A stretch of DNA of 64,000 nt. It comes from Allium sativum. Taxonomy: Eukaryota > Streptophyta > Magnoliopsida > Asparagales > Amaryllidaceae. Positions 44,901 to 55,520 of the stretch are shown in pieces. The stretch covers positions 634,324,786 through 634,388,785 of the forward strand of contig CM060915.1 in assembly GCA_030737875.1 (NCBI GenBank), written 5' to 3'. Positions within the stretch are counted from its first letter, which is position 1. The number at the start of each line of letters is the position of its first letter. The position numbers were made by a program, and so were the translations under genes. The notes beneath the pieces were generated by a model. That model was not told the origin of the DNA. It did not search any database and was given only the letters and a program-made list of their open reading frames with translations.

Positions 44901-46472
44901 TTAAGGGAACTAAGTAGTAAACCTTAGTACAACACGAGAAGGAGTGAACGTCCATCTGATCTTAAAGAAGGCTCCAACAAATTGGGTTATGAAGCACGCA
45001 GCTTCGAGCAGACGTGAGAGTATTCTTGGTATCCCTTTGTGAGGCTGTAGATGATCCGCCTGGGCTCACAGAGGTTATGGTCTGCGTTAGAAGAACCAAG
45101 GGTATGCCTTGGTTGCAATATAAGGCAACCTAAAGACTAGGATGGACCAGCGTGATTCGGCGAGACCAGTAGCCCTGTGATAGCAACTCATCATCTACCT
45201 ACCATCTTGAGTCAATCGAGATACGTGAAGCGGAAAGGCGGAGAACTCCAACAGACCATATACTTGCTATCTAGTTATGGTTGCGGATGGCCATAGGTTA
45301 GTGGGGGCATAGGGGGCCTGCGTATAGTTCTCATTTTTCAAGGTGTACCTTTCATTAGTTGAGGGAGGGGTCGGGTGGGACCATAGCCACTGGAAAAATA
45401 GACCTTAGCATCTTCATTGGCAGATATCTGAAAGCTCCCGACCGAGTTTCGTGTTTCTTAATTTTCCCTGCCACGAGACTCAGGTCGCACATATCGAGGA
45501 CATGTGCATCTAGACAGCGATAACGATCAACGACACATGCATGAGGAAAGTCTAGGAACACATATACCACTCTGGGTATTGTGTCCTAGAGTAGGGGCAT
45601 CGTTCGATAGGTAGCATAATCCCTAGTTGGACCTAGGTCGCGTAAACCCTAAAATCCGAGAAGCATTAGATTAGTCGCGTAAACCCTAGTTGAATCTAGG
45701 AAGCACTCGATAGAAAAACCCTAGATTAGATCTAGGAAATAAATAATAAATGTACACCTGAAGGCAACCACAATTACAGGGATTGGGAGCACGTTATCAT
45801 TTTATAAAGATTACTAGTTGGGTCGCTAGTTAGGTGGTGCAGAGATATAGAAACCAGAATAGCAGGGAAATCGCGAAGCAGAGAAAGTATGGAAGCATAT
45901 TCAGTTTTCTAGTGTATTCAGCTTATCGGTAGATCCGGTTTATCAGTACATTCAGTTTTATCTTGCCTTAGCATATCCTGCGTTATCTTATTAGCCCTAT
46001 CATCATGGTATTGTCTTGTATTCAGTTAAATTCATGTCATGTTGTTTTTACCTGTTCACATGCTGAAAGTTACTGAACTTACCAGACTATATGTCTGACC
46101 CTGTTTTCTTTCGCTTTCTTGTCTTCCTTCCCCCCCCCCAAGATCGTAGGGAGGGAATGTTACTACTTAGCTCGGTTTTCTTTCCAAGCTTGAAGATTAG
46201 TCAAAGTTTCCCTTGGATTCACTTTTCCATTGATATGGCTGGCTCATACTACATTGGTGAATATAAAAGTTATTTTATGCTTCTTTATTTTGTAAGACAG
46301 ATACTCTGGTATTGGAAACAATTGTTGTACAAACTATTTTATCAATAAAGTAAAGTTTTATTTTCCGCTATTTTGTCTGTCTTGTAATTTATCTGCATCT
46401 TTTATCTATAATGCTTCATAGAACTTAGTGCATTCCCTTTGTGAGTGACACTTACGGATATGGGGTGTTACA
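42000..46472 (+). repeat. Element E 3' LTR
   Basis: 4,473-bp partner of 35627-40126, with the same ordered landmarks: GTCGAC block (42271-42364), TATAAAT (42506-42512), stem-loop pair (44023-44223), CTTAACC/GGTTAAG array (44260-44800), AACTAAG hairpins (44813-44928). Differences include loss of one GTCGAC unit and fewer TGCCTATGAC repeats. There is no gene. Confidence 0.9.
44023..44223 (+). other. Stem-loop pair, element E 3' LTR
   Basis: Unit 1 (44023-44112): TTAGAT/ATCTAA. Unit 2 (44135-44223): GTTGCGGT/ACCGCAAC with loop CTGCCCGGAGCCGACCGGCA and CATCCAG. In unit 2 the inner stem is perfect. Confidence 0.75.
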
Positions 46473-47541
46473 CTAAGTATAGATCTAAACACAAAGATGT
46501 GAACTTGCATGTGGATCTAAGCATGTAAATTAATGTCACATGGTTGCATATAAACTAGCATATACATCTACATGATTCACATATGAACTTGAGTATAATC
46601 CACCTACAGACTTGCATAAGATTCATAAACTAGCATATGATTTAACATCCCAAACTTGCATAAGATTCAGATACATATGATTTAACATCCAAAACTTGCA
46701 TAGGATGAATCAAGTTAAACATGTACAATTCAACATATGAAATAGATCCACAATAACACAACTGTCAACGATAACATCACATGATTCAAAGTCATATTCT
46801 CATAATCCCAATTATAACTTATCACAATTAAATTAATTAATTAATTTGTGAAAGAAATTATACTCACAAACAAAAGAACGGTCTTGTTTTTCTTGGATCT
46901 GTATTCTGAAATTGAATTGCTCGCCTTTGATGTAGACTAATTGTTATTCTAATTTAGATTAGATTTTGATTCTTGCTTCTATCTTGCTTTTGGGTTGAAA
47001 GAGAACGGCGACTACTCTAGGTTCTCCATTGACGGCATGGCGGCTCTTGGTATGAATTAGTGTGATTTTAGTTTGAGAGTTAGGTTGCTTATATAGAATT
47101 TTAATTAATTTAGAGCCGTCAGATTAACCCTAGAAGCAATCAAGACCATCCAGTCAAGATAGATAACACCTCATCCCTAATGACTCAGCAATGAGTCGAA
47201 GTAGCGTCATCTTTCAGATCTGCCCGGGGGAGGGGGGTAGGTCGACCCCCTGGTCGACCTGGCCCTTGGGCGGGAGAATTCCCGCTTAGTCTTCTCCCCT
47301 GTTTGAATTTGAATTTCAAATTTTCTGAACCTAAGCTGTTTTAAATTTATTTAAATTCTGAAACTTCGGAAGGCTATATCTTCTTCATACGAAGTCCAAC
47401 TCACGCAAAATCAGACTCTATCTCAAGCAGAATTCCGAGATGAACGCAATGGTGCGACCCGTTTCCCTAAATTCTCACATTTGAAATTAAGTATTCTTAA
47501 ATTCGTTAATTTAATATTCACAGAAAATTCAGGGTGTTACA
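46473..47541 (-). repeat. Element B 5' LTR, upstream part (U3 side)
   Basis: Continues 33557-35626 across element E. Read on the minus strand it starts TGTAACACCCTGAATT at 47541 and has the TTCGTATGAAG word near 47388-47398, the GTCGAC block (47238-47261) and a TATATAAG core near 47090. There is no gene. Confidence 0.87.
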
Positions 47542-47921
47542 TTCTCCCCTCTTTAAAGGATTTCGCCCCCGAAATCTCCAAGTTAAGGAGAATGTGTACC
47601 CTAACATCCAAACATCCATCTAGTCAACCATCAAACACAGGCATCTATTGTCCTTACAAGATTTCTAATGCCGTATGAACATATGCAAAAAGTATGTGTA
47701 TATGTTCCATATCTAATGCAAAATCAGGCGGTCTACTGATTCAGTTGACCTCCTTATTGCAAATCATGATAGTGCCATGCGTCCATTATGCATGCAAAAG
47801 AATCCTAATGATACATATTACTTCTACATATGTGCATAACCATTCATCAGAATGCAGCATCCATATGATAACACAACCATTATACATCCATTAACAGAAA
47901 TATGCACATACATTTATATGC
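47542..47921 (-). other. Extra B-family purine tract and 3' noncoding region
   Basis: Near-copy of 16757-17140 adjoining the outer edge of B's 5' LTR, where only flanking DNA is expected. It has the hairpin at 47559-47576. The B-family match stops near 47921, where element O sequence begins. It shows that a second B copy, now deleted, once lay to the right. Confidence 0.85.
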
Positions 47922-48139
47922 AAGTGCCCAGAAGGAACTATTGTGGTTTGATATGCTTTCTGTAGTGAAGTTGTTAAGTTCAGTTCGGTACTAGAGCACG
48001 CTTTCTTTTGCCCAAAACAAGATTATATGATAAATAAGTTTGGAACTTGGAATTGGGATGGACCTTTGGTTGTATATAATATAGTATGAGTTCATCTGCT
48101 CTTTTGGTACTTAGTTGTGATCCAACTTTGGTTAATCAT
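47922..48139 (+). other. Element O interior, unrecognised
   Basis: No clear pol motif. It lies between the B-family remnant and O protease sequence. Nothing further can be supported. Confidence 0.4.
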
Positions 48140-48830
48140 GGATTCTCCTTTAGTATAGAATTGCTTGGAGTTGAACTTCGTTGGGCTTGGGATTATCTTG
48201 AGCATTGATTGGCTCGAGAGGTATGCGGCAAGAGTGAATTGCGAAAAGCTAGAGGTGAGAGTAGGGGATATGGAAGGGCGAAATGTGTTGATTTGGGGTA
48301 ACCCGAAGATGGTGTTTTCGTGAGTTATTATATTCGCTTGGAGTTCCACAAGAAGACCTATCACCCATGCTAATCGCAAAGGAGTTTGAGGATGTCTTTG
48401 ACAAAGTCAAAGAGTTATCGCCGCATCATGAGACTTAGTTTAAAAGTCGATTTAGTCAAGGATGCCAGACCAATTGTTATGCCTCTTAGGCGGATGGTGC
48501 CCAAGGAACAACGAGGGTTGGATATGCAAGTTCGTGACCTTCTAGAAAAAGGGATTCACTCGGAAAATTATTTCTGAATGGGGTGGACCAGTGGTGTTTG
48601 CAACCAAGGAAGACGACATGTTGAGATTATGTGTGGACGACCGTGAGATGAATAAGGTGATCAAAAAGGAAAAGTAACCATTGTCAAGGATAGATGACTT
48701 GTTCGATCAGCTTCTCGAAGCTAAAGTGTTTCCTCAAATGGATTTGTCAACGGGATTTCACCAGTGGAGGGTGGCGAAGGATAGTGTGTCGAAGACATGC
48801 AAGTTTTGGATTGTTGTTTACGGAATAGAA
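48140..48830 (+). pseudogene. pol: Element O protease/RT remnant
   Basis: Near 48205-48245 the frame reads IDWLERYAARVNCE, the end of the retropepsin domain. Frames around 48395-48600 match the N-terminal RT region: [21 protein letters not shown] and EQRGLDMQVRDLLEKG (close to element C at 54350-54460). [12 protein letters not shown] and MDLSTGFHQ follow at 48675-48770. Stops and small indels break every part. RT after the GFHQ block, RNase H and nearly all of integrase are missing. Confidence 0.82.
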
Positions 48831-49200
48831 GAGCCTCGAGTATTTGGAAAGGTTTGATTTCAGACCAAGACGAATTGGAAAGCTCGCATATAGATTAGGG
48901 TTACTCAAGAAGATGTCGTGTGTGTATAACGCTTTTCGTGAATTGTTTCTACGAAAATAGGCACATGATCTGGATGTGGTAGTGCCTCCATAGCAATACG
49001 AAAACCTAGAAGTAGAGACCATAGTTACGAGACCTCGTAAGCCGCTTTGTGATGTAGGAAATAACAAAAAACAGCTTAGGAGAAAGATGGTTAAGCTAGT
49101 CACGACAATGGAGCGAGGATGGCGACGATGGTACGTGGGAGACGGAGGAGGGTATAAAGACGACCCATCCAAAGCTCTTCATCCATATTACCCATTAATA
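48831..49200 (+). pseudogene. pol: Element O integrase end and chromodomain remnant
   Basis: After a deletion, the frame near 48880 reads IGKLAYR and NAFRELFLRK, corresponding to the integrase GPF/Y region. At 49005-49180 follow EVETIVTRPRKP, KKQLRRKMVKLVT and a degraded chromodomain end (DGGG...KALHPYYPL). It parallels element C 56861-57169, but with stops and frame changes. Confidence 0.8.
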
Positions 49201-49428
49201 TCGCGCCATCACCACATCATTGTTACTTATTGATTATTATTGTTACTTGTTGTTATTATTGTTATTTTTGTTGTTGTTGTTGTTAGAATTCCACATGTTA
49301 GATAGGGATATGGATGCATGACTTGATGGATGCTAGTCTGGGTGATAGAATTGGCTGCTCATGGATGATAGGCAAGCAGAATTGTTATGGCTGCTTGTGT
49401 AAGCTTGGAATTTCGGGAGCGAAATTCT
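49201..49428 (+). other. Element O 3' noncoding region
   Basis: Contains a TTATTGTTGTTGTTG microsatellite (49230-49285) and the hairpin GAATTTCG-GGAG-CGAAATTC (49408-49427) beside the purine tract. There is no gene. Confidence 0.8.
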
Positions 49429-49441
49429 TAAGAGGGGAGAA
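49429..49441 (+). other. Element O polypurine tract
   Basis: TAAGAGGGGAGAA before the 3' LTR start (TATAACAACC, one change from TGTAAC). Confidence 0.88.
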
Positions 49442-50029
49442 TATAACAACCCACATTTTACTTATTAGAAGACTGTAAAATATTTTTATTTTATTCCCTG
49501 AGGGTTGGATCATTCTCATATTTTAACATGTTGTTTATGGGGATGTGAGACATATCCATAATTTTTACCAATTTTGTTTGTGACCGTTTTGCCTCTGTCA
49601 GTCTTGTATAAGGGGTAACTTTTGACTTAGTTCGAATCAGAAGGTGAGACCTATGCCATCGGAAAGGAAATGGTGATTGCCTTTCCGTAGAGTGGTTACA
49701 TTATAGATTTCACTAAGAGATTTGGGAGGAATTGCTGTTTTAAGTTTATCGTTCAGGTCTTGGGAGTTTAATAGGCTGATTTGTAGAGTCCTGTTAGTGG
49801 GCTGGTTGAATGCTATAAATAGGGGGTGAGAGGTATAGAGAATAGTTTACTTCCTCTATTCTCTCATTTGGTAGCCTATGTTCCTCCTTTCTCTAGCACC
49901 TTTCCACCATTAAAAATTGAGATCTAAGTAAGGAAATCGAAGATATACGCCGTTTGAGGCTAGATCTACACCATTGCAAGGAAGAATTCATTGGATCGAA
50001 GGATTTGGGTCAATTCCTTCGCTATTCGG
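49442..50029 (+). repeat. Element O 3' LTR, part 1
   Basis: Matches 9118 to about 9716 of the 5' LTR, with the terminal hairpin ATTTTAC/GTAAAAT (49455-49481), CTTTCCGTAGAGTGGT and TATAAAT (49814-49820). It is broken at 50029 by element C. Confidence 0.88.
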
Positions 50030-51057
50030 TGTAACAACCCGCATTCTACGCATCGGAGGATCGTAGAATATTTATTTCTTACCCATATGAAGTCATATGG
50101 TCATGTAACTTTGGGAAACAACTATTAGAGTCATTTCCCATGTTCATGATTTTTTCCAATTTTTAAATGACCGTTTTGCCCCTAACTGATCTTGTTTCGG
50201 CCATAACTTTTGATTGGAAAGGAATTTGGACCTGAAACCACTTCCATTAGATTCGTTTGATGGTTTACCTTTCCGTAGAGTGGTCACATGTGAAAAACGG
50301 ACTTATCGTTTGGGAGATATGGCTGAAATAAGGTTTGGAAGGTGAAAAACTGCTTAACCGGGCCAAATAGGGTGATTAGTGAATGGGCCCATAACCCATT
50401 TCGGGATTAGGTTTATGGGGAGGCTGAAAAGAGTTAGGGTTTCATTTCATTTCAGTTTTCTAGCCTCCACTTACCTCTCAGAAACCCTAAAAATGGCCTC
50501 CAACCTCTAAATCACCTCCAAATCACTTTCTATTTGAAGATTGGGCTTAGCAACATCAAATCAAGAGAGATCAACACCAAATCAACATTACAGCTGCTGT
50601 TTAGCATTGGGATTCACACCAAATCAGAGATTTATTTTAGATCTAAGTTTCATTTGTGGCTAAGGTGAGTGATTTGCATAGTTCCTCACTAATTATGGTT
50701 AATTAGGGGTAATTAGTGTTAATTAGCGAATTTAAACATGATAAAATTCTGGAAAAATATTTATAAAATTCGAAATGATGTTTTAGACCTCTGATATGAA
50801 TTTGGGTTAATTTGGTTAAGTTTTGCTAATCCTATCATTAGTTTCACCTAAACATGCTTAAGGGAAAATATGGGGTTTTGGCCATGTTTGATCCATTTTA
50901 ACTTAGTCATATTGATGTTTTGGTGTTTGAGGTCACTTGTACAAGTTGCTATGACTGTATGGTATGCTTTGTGATTGTTTAGAATAGCTAGAATGGTCAA
51001 AAATGCCGCCGAGAGGCGTATAAACAGTTGCTGGAAAGTTGCAGGAAATTGCAGGCA

Positions 51058-51390
51058 GGATCGGATCGGACCCCTTACCCGACCCGAACCGATCGTGGGC
51101 ACATGCCACAATCCGAACCAAGGACCACGATCCAATAGGAAAAAGAGCTCGAGTCCGAACCGCGCCAGTAGCCCCGACCCGATCCGCCCATGAAGGGTGA
51201 GCACGATACGTTGACCTGGAGAAGTGCTTTCCGACCCGAACCGCTTGAAGGACCACGATCCGAACCGGCGATGGCGACTGGACATGGAGACCCGACCCGA
51301 CCCACTGGGGTGATGACGAACCGTAGCGTGCTGAAGACCCCGATCCGATCCATTGAAAGATGATAAAGGCCAAACCGATCCGGTGATGAC
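51058..51390 (+). repeat. GC-rich CCGAACC/GATCCG word block, element C 5' LTR
   Basis: Dense irregular repetition of GATCCGAACC, GACCCGACCC and CCGATCCG words within otherwise AT-rich DNA; repeated at about 58345-58670 in the 3' LTR. The high CpG content contrasts with the rest of the LTR. Confidence 0.65.
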
Positions 51391-51555
51391 CAATAACCCG
51401 AGATGCAAAGGTAGTCTAAAGGGAAGTTAGAGCTCAGGGTCCAGTTGAGGATCAATGAGTTCACTTCATGGTTGGGCTTTGCTGCGGGACGTGTGCTAAG
51501 GAGTTGTCGACGTTCATAACTTCGATTCACCACTGGAAATGAATGATGGGCTACT

Positions 51556-51860
51556 TATCAGTGCAGTAGAGTCACTATGACTCGAGGGGCAAGGTGATGG
51601 TAGCAAGACTACGTTATCAGTGCAGTAGAGTCATTATGACTCGAGGGGCAAAGTGATGCGTAGTAAGACTATGAGCCAGTGCAGTGGGGTCATTGCGACT
51701 CCATGGGGCAGAGTGGACATAGTAAAGGATTAGTAAGGCTATGAGCCAGTGCAGTGTGGTCATTGCGACTCCAAGGGGCAAAGTGGACATAACAAAGGAT
51801 TAGTAGCTATGTATCAGTGCAGTGAAGCCATTTATGACTTCATGGGGCAAGGTGATCATA
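51556..51860 (+). repeat. Five-unit hairpin repeat, element C 5' LTR
   Basis: Units of about 58-68 bp starting CAGTGCAGT and ending GGGGCAAGGTGAT or GGGGCAGAGTGGAC. Each has an inverted repeat: GAGTCA-CTA-TGACTC (51569-51583), GAGTCAT/TATGACTC (51628-51642), GGGGTC/GACTCC (51686-51702), GTGGTC/GACTCC (51756-51772), TGAAGCCA/TGACTTCA (51823-51842). Arms change together in several units. Confidence 0.8.
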
Positions 51861-52608
51861 GCAAAGTATTAAGGTGATCGAAGTGGTGAATATCGTATGC
51901 TTTACGCACTGAGTGAGAGATGTGAGTATGGTTGCTATGCTTGATTGTTTTCCATCACCATGACATGCACACCCCTACCCCCGTTACCTTTACACCATTT
52001 GAAATGGCACCTTAGAGTGTTGTACAATATGTAGTGCTAACTCTTTGGTTGCAGGTCCAGGTTCAGGTATGGTTTAGTATACCTGTTATTGTTCTGTTTA
52101 GATGCTTATCGCTCATACCAGACTTTTTGTCTTACCCAGAGTTTTATGTCTCCTCTTATTACTCTGGGTGCTCACACGAGCAGACTAGAGACAGGTTAAC
52201 TGGTGGTGCGCGAGTAGCTGATTCGGAGGCGAGCAGGAGGCTTCCACGTATGATATATAGATATTCTCCCTGTGTCGTTGGTGGTCACTACTTGGGCATT
52301 AGTAGTGTACCTTCTTTATCTTGCTTTTGCTTTAGACACAATATTTTAAAAGTTGTAATAAGCTGTATTTTGGATTTCCGCTGCTATGATGCTTAGTTCT
52401 AGTTTTCAGCTTATACACTGTCTCACCAGTTTTATGTCAAGTATGTTGTTATTATATTTTGTTCTATGCGCTGTGAGACATTCTACAGGTTCTTTGCTGA
52501 TTCTTCGTCTTCTTTCTTTTCTTCTGACGACCATCCCGTGCTAACTGGACATGTGTACAGCGCACTTTTGGAGTAAATGTCAGTTGGTGCGGGGCGGGCT
52601 GTCACACT

Positions 52609-52626
52609 TGGTATCAGAGCTCTAGG
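52609..52626 (+). other. Element C primer-binding site
   Basis: TGGTATCAGAGCTCTAGG starts two bases after the LTR end; its first 12 bases match the initiator-Met type perfectly. Confidence 0.92.
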
Positions 52627-52805
52627 TTGCGTAGTTAACCTAGGGAAAGACACTAGGGAGAGATAGTACGTATATGAGAGCGCGTATTTGTGATTACTTT
52701 GGTTTTCAAAAGCTATATATATACTATTAGTAGTATAAGAATGAAGTCGTACTGCACTAGCACCACTATGGGGTCGTTAATCGTTTTCTCTTTACAGATT
52801 GAACG
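52627..52805 (+). other. Element C leader
   Basis: Between the PBS and the gag ATG. AT-rich 3' half; no conserved structure noticed. Confidence 0.7.
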
Positions 52806-53870
52806 ATGAGTAGAGACACCAGGGGTGCTGGTAGAGGGATCAACCATGAGAACGCTCCTGACATGAGGACAATGTTCACCAACTTCATGAGGGAGATGCT
52901 TAGGGATGTTCAGGGAGCAGTTCCCAATCCCGAAAATGGTGGTGGTCCAGTAGTGCAGGCGCCTAGGGTCGATTTCGCCAAGCTGTGCAAGGATTACACT
53001 AACCTTAATGGGAAGCCGTTCCATGGAACGGAGTCAGCTACAGATGTTCAGGATTGGTTGGATAGCTGTGATCGTATCTTCGACGACTTGGGTATCGAGG
53101 ATGCGATGAAGAGAAGGCTAGCGTCTCGTCAGCTGCAAGGGCGAGCGATGAATTAGTGGAATGCCATTAGAATAGCTACTCCAAAAGATCAGATTACTTG
53201 GGATCAGTTCAAGGCTCGCTTTAGCGAGAAGTTCATTCCAGCTGCCCAGAAGTCAGTGTTGTTTAAGAGATTTTTGGAACTCAAGCAGAACGGTAGGGCA
53301 GTCTCTGACTATATTGCTGAGTTCAACACTTTGTCGAAGTATGGACTATCTCTTGTCGATACTCCTGAGAAGAAGAATGAGAAGTTCATTACTGGTTTGG
53401 ATGGATACTTGGGGGAAAGGCTTATCAACCACATCGATGAGACTTTTGAATCGATTGTGGGGAAAGCTTTGAGATCGGAGAATCTTTACCCTAAGCCAAA
53501 GACTGAGGCTGCATCTGCAGAAGGGCCAAAACCGCAAGCGGGCGGTGGAGGCAAGAATAACTCTCAGAATAAGAGGAAGCAGAGTCAAGCTAAGGATGGC
53601 CAGAAAAAGAGCAAGAAAGATGTTGAGTGCTTCAGCTGTGATAATAAGGGCCATTATGCTAAAGAATGTCGGGCCAAGCCAGTGGAAAGGAAGTGCTACA
53701 ACTGTGGCCAAGTGGGACATCATAAGGATAAGTGTCCACAACGTCCTAAAGAAAAGCAGATGGTGAAAGCATATGCCCTTAATGCTATTCCCTCTTCGTC
53801 GAATGCCCCAACTGTGGCGGAGAAAGGAAAGAATGTCGTCATTCAAGGTATGCTTTCTATTTATGATGTA
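52806..53870 (+). pseudogene. gag: Element C gag, one stop
   Basis: Capsid/nucleocapsid precursor. ATG at 52806 (MSRDTRGAGRGINHEN), then a capsid region with FHGTESATDVQDWLDSCDRI. A TAG at 53155-53157 interrupts it; the same frame continues with [13 protein letters not shown] sequence, [19 protein letters not shown] and FITGLDGYL, a Lys/Gln-rich linker, and two CCHC knuckles: [14 protein letters not shown] (53628-53669) and [14 protein letters not shown] (53694-53735). The stop is best explained by a single G-to-A change. The frame runs directly into protease, as expected for a single gag-pol frame. Confidence 0.92.
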
Positions 53871-55520
53871 CCAGTTCGATTTTTGTTTGATACTGGGGCT
53901 TCCCGTTCCTTCATATCTAGTGACCTGGTAGATAGGTTGGGACTGGAACCCGAGATAGTCAATAGACTGTTGGTTGTGACGAACCCGATTGGTGGTTCGA
54001 CTAACCTTAGTATGATTTGCCGAAATTTGGTCTTATCGAGTCATGGATGTATGTTTGTTTGTGATTACTTTGTTTTGGGCTTTACTGGGTATGGCATTAT
54101 ATTGGGAGTCGATTGGCTCCAAAGATACGAGGTGGTGGTAGACTGTGAGGGCTTTTTAGTGACAGTTAGAGCGGATGATGGGCGGAGGGTATTGTTTGGT
54201 AGTCTAACTAGTGATGGGGTAATGGCTAGTTTTATAAATTCCCTCGATATCCCACAAGATGAGTTGTCAGATGTGCCCGTGATTGGCCAGTATCCGGACG
54301 TCTTCGAGGAGGTGACCGGGCTTCCACCACACCGAGAGATTGAGTTCCGTATTGATCTAGTGAAAGATGCCAGACCTATAGTGATGCCACTTCGTCGTAT
54401 GGCACCAAGGGAGCAGCGAGAGCTCGGGGTGCAAGTCAGCAATCTTTTGAAGAAGGGGTTTATTAGAAGAAGTGTCTTCGAGTGGGGAGCACCAGTTGTG
54501 TTTGCCACTAAGGCAGATGGTTCCCTTCGTTTGTGTGTGGACTATCGCGAGTTGAATAAGGTGACGAGGAAGAATAAGTATCCTCTACCGCGGATAGATG
54601 ATTTGTTTGATTAACTGGAAGGAGCAAGAGTGTTCTCCCAGTTGGACCTCGCGACAGGATTTCATCAGCTCCGAGTAGCGGATGGGAGTGTTCCGAAAAC
54701 GGCATTTAGGACGCCGTCTGGATTCTATGAGTGGTTGGTTATGCCATTCGGGTTGACCAATGCACCAGCATATTTTGTGGATCTTATGAATCGAGAATTC
54801 AGAGATCAGTTGAATAAGTTTGTTCTTGTGTTCGTAGACGACATCCTTATTTACTCGAGGACAGAGGAGGAACACAAAGGACATTTGAGGATAGTGATGG
54901 AGGTGTTAAGGAAACACCAATTGAAAGTGAAGTTTTCTAAGTGTCACTTCTGGAGGAGGGAAGTGAGATTCTTGGGCCATGTTGTTTTAGAGAATGGTAT
55001 TGCCGTGGACCCTGCGAAGGTGGCTACGGTACAGGATTGGCCTACGTCCAAGAATGCAACAGATGTAAGAAGTTTCTTGGGGTTAGCTGGATATTATCGT
55101 AAGTTTATCCAGGACTTCTCCAAGATAGCAGCACCGTTGACTCAGTTGACTAAGAAGAATCAGGCCTTCGTCTGGGATGGAGTGTGTGAGAATGCATTCA
55201 AAAGTCTAAAAGAAAAGTTGACGCGTGCACCAGTGTTAGTCATTTCTAAAGGGAACGAAGAAATGACGGTATACACGGATGCTTGTGGTACCGGACTAGG
55301 TGCTGTATTGATGCAAGGAGGTAGGGTTGTAGCTTATGCTAGTCGGCAACTAAAGCCACATGAGAAAAGGTACCCTACCCATGATTTGGAACTAGCAGCG
55401 ATCGTGTTTGCGCTGAAGATGTGGAGACATTTTCTCTTGGGAGAGAGATTTGAGTTGTTTACCGATCATAAATCGTTAAAGTATCTCTTCTCTCAGAAAT
55501 ATTTGAATCTCCGTCAGTAG
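53871..55520 (+). pseudogene. pol: Element C protease, RT and RNase H, two stops
   Basis: Retropepsin active site [11 protein letters not shown] at 53886 onwards, then [60 protein letters not shown], a TAA at 54612-54614, [33 protein letters not shown], catalytic [11 protein letters not shown] near 54828-54858, [20 protein letters not shown]. RNase [44 protein letters not shown], with the three acidic residues intact. A TAG at 55518-55520 ends the frame. Both stops look like C-to-T changes of Gln codons. All catalytic motifs are present. Confidence 0.93.

Larger units (their letters stand above)
35627..46472 (+). mobile_element. Element E: long-LTR, coding-poor Ty3/gypsy derivative
   Basis: 10,846 bp: 5' LTR 35627-40126 (4,500 bp), PBS, 1,873-bp interior, purine tract, 3' LTR 42000-46472 (4,473 bp). 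The TSD is ATAAG/CTAAG (one change). The interior keeps only protease scraps and a chromodomain tail, so it depended on proteins supplied by relatives, like large retrotransposon derivatives (LARDs). LTR divergence is clearly greater than in D. Confidence 0.92.
13614..47541 (-). mobile_element. Element B: Ty3/gypsy chromovirus, minus strand, hosting D and E
   Basis: In minus orientation: 5' LTR 47541-46473 plus 35626-33557 (split by element E), PBS 33554-33543, gag-pol about 33347-28838, 3' noncoding region split by element D, purine tract 16770-16757, and 3' LTR 16756-13614. Without D and E it is about 11.6 kb, with LTRs of 3,143 and about 3,134 bp. It is abnormal in having B-type PBS sequence outside its 3' LTR (13600-13613) and B-type 3' noncoding sequence outside its 5' LTR (47542-47921), so it is part of a multi-LTR or rearranged array. 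Its proteins are disrupted by stops, frameshifts and an insertion. Confidence 0.85.
50030..52606 (+). repeat. Element C 5' LTR
   Basis: TGTAACAACCCGCATTCTAC to GGCTGTCACA. It has a terminal hairpin ATTCTACG/CGTAGAAT (50043-50069), CTTTCCGTAGAGTGGTCACA (50270-50289), a GC-rich block of CCGAACC/GACCCGA words (51058-51390), and a five-unit hairpin repeat (51556-51860). I see no clear TATA box. Overlapping open frames of 146-186 codons on the minus strand at 50848-51533 come from the GC-rich block, and I do not call them genes. Confidence 0.92.

Noticed and set aside
50848..51533. Overlapping minus-strand frames of 146-186 codons
   Set aside because: They arise from the low-complexity GC-rich word block, occur in several frames at once, and match no domain I know.
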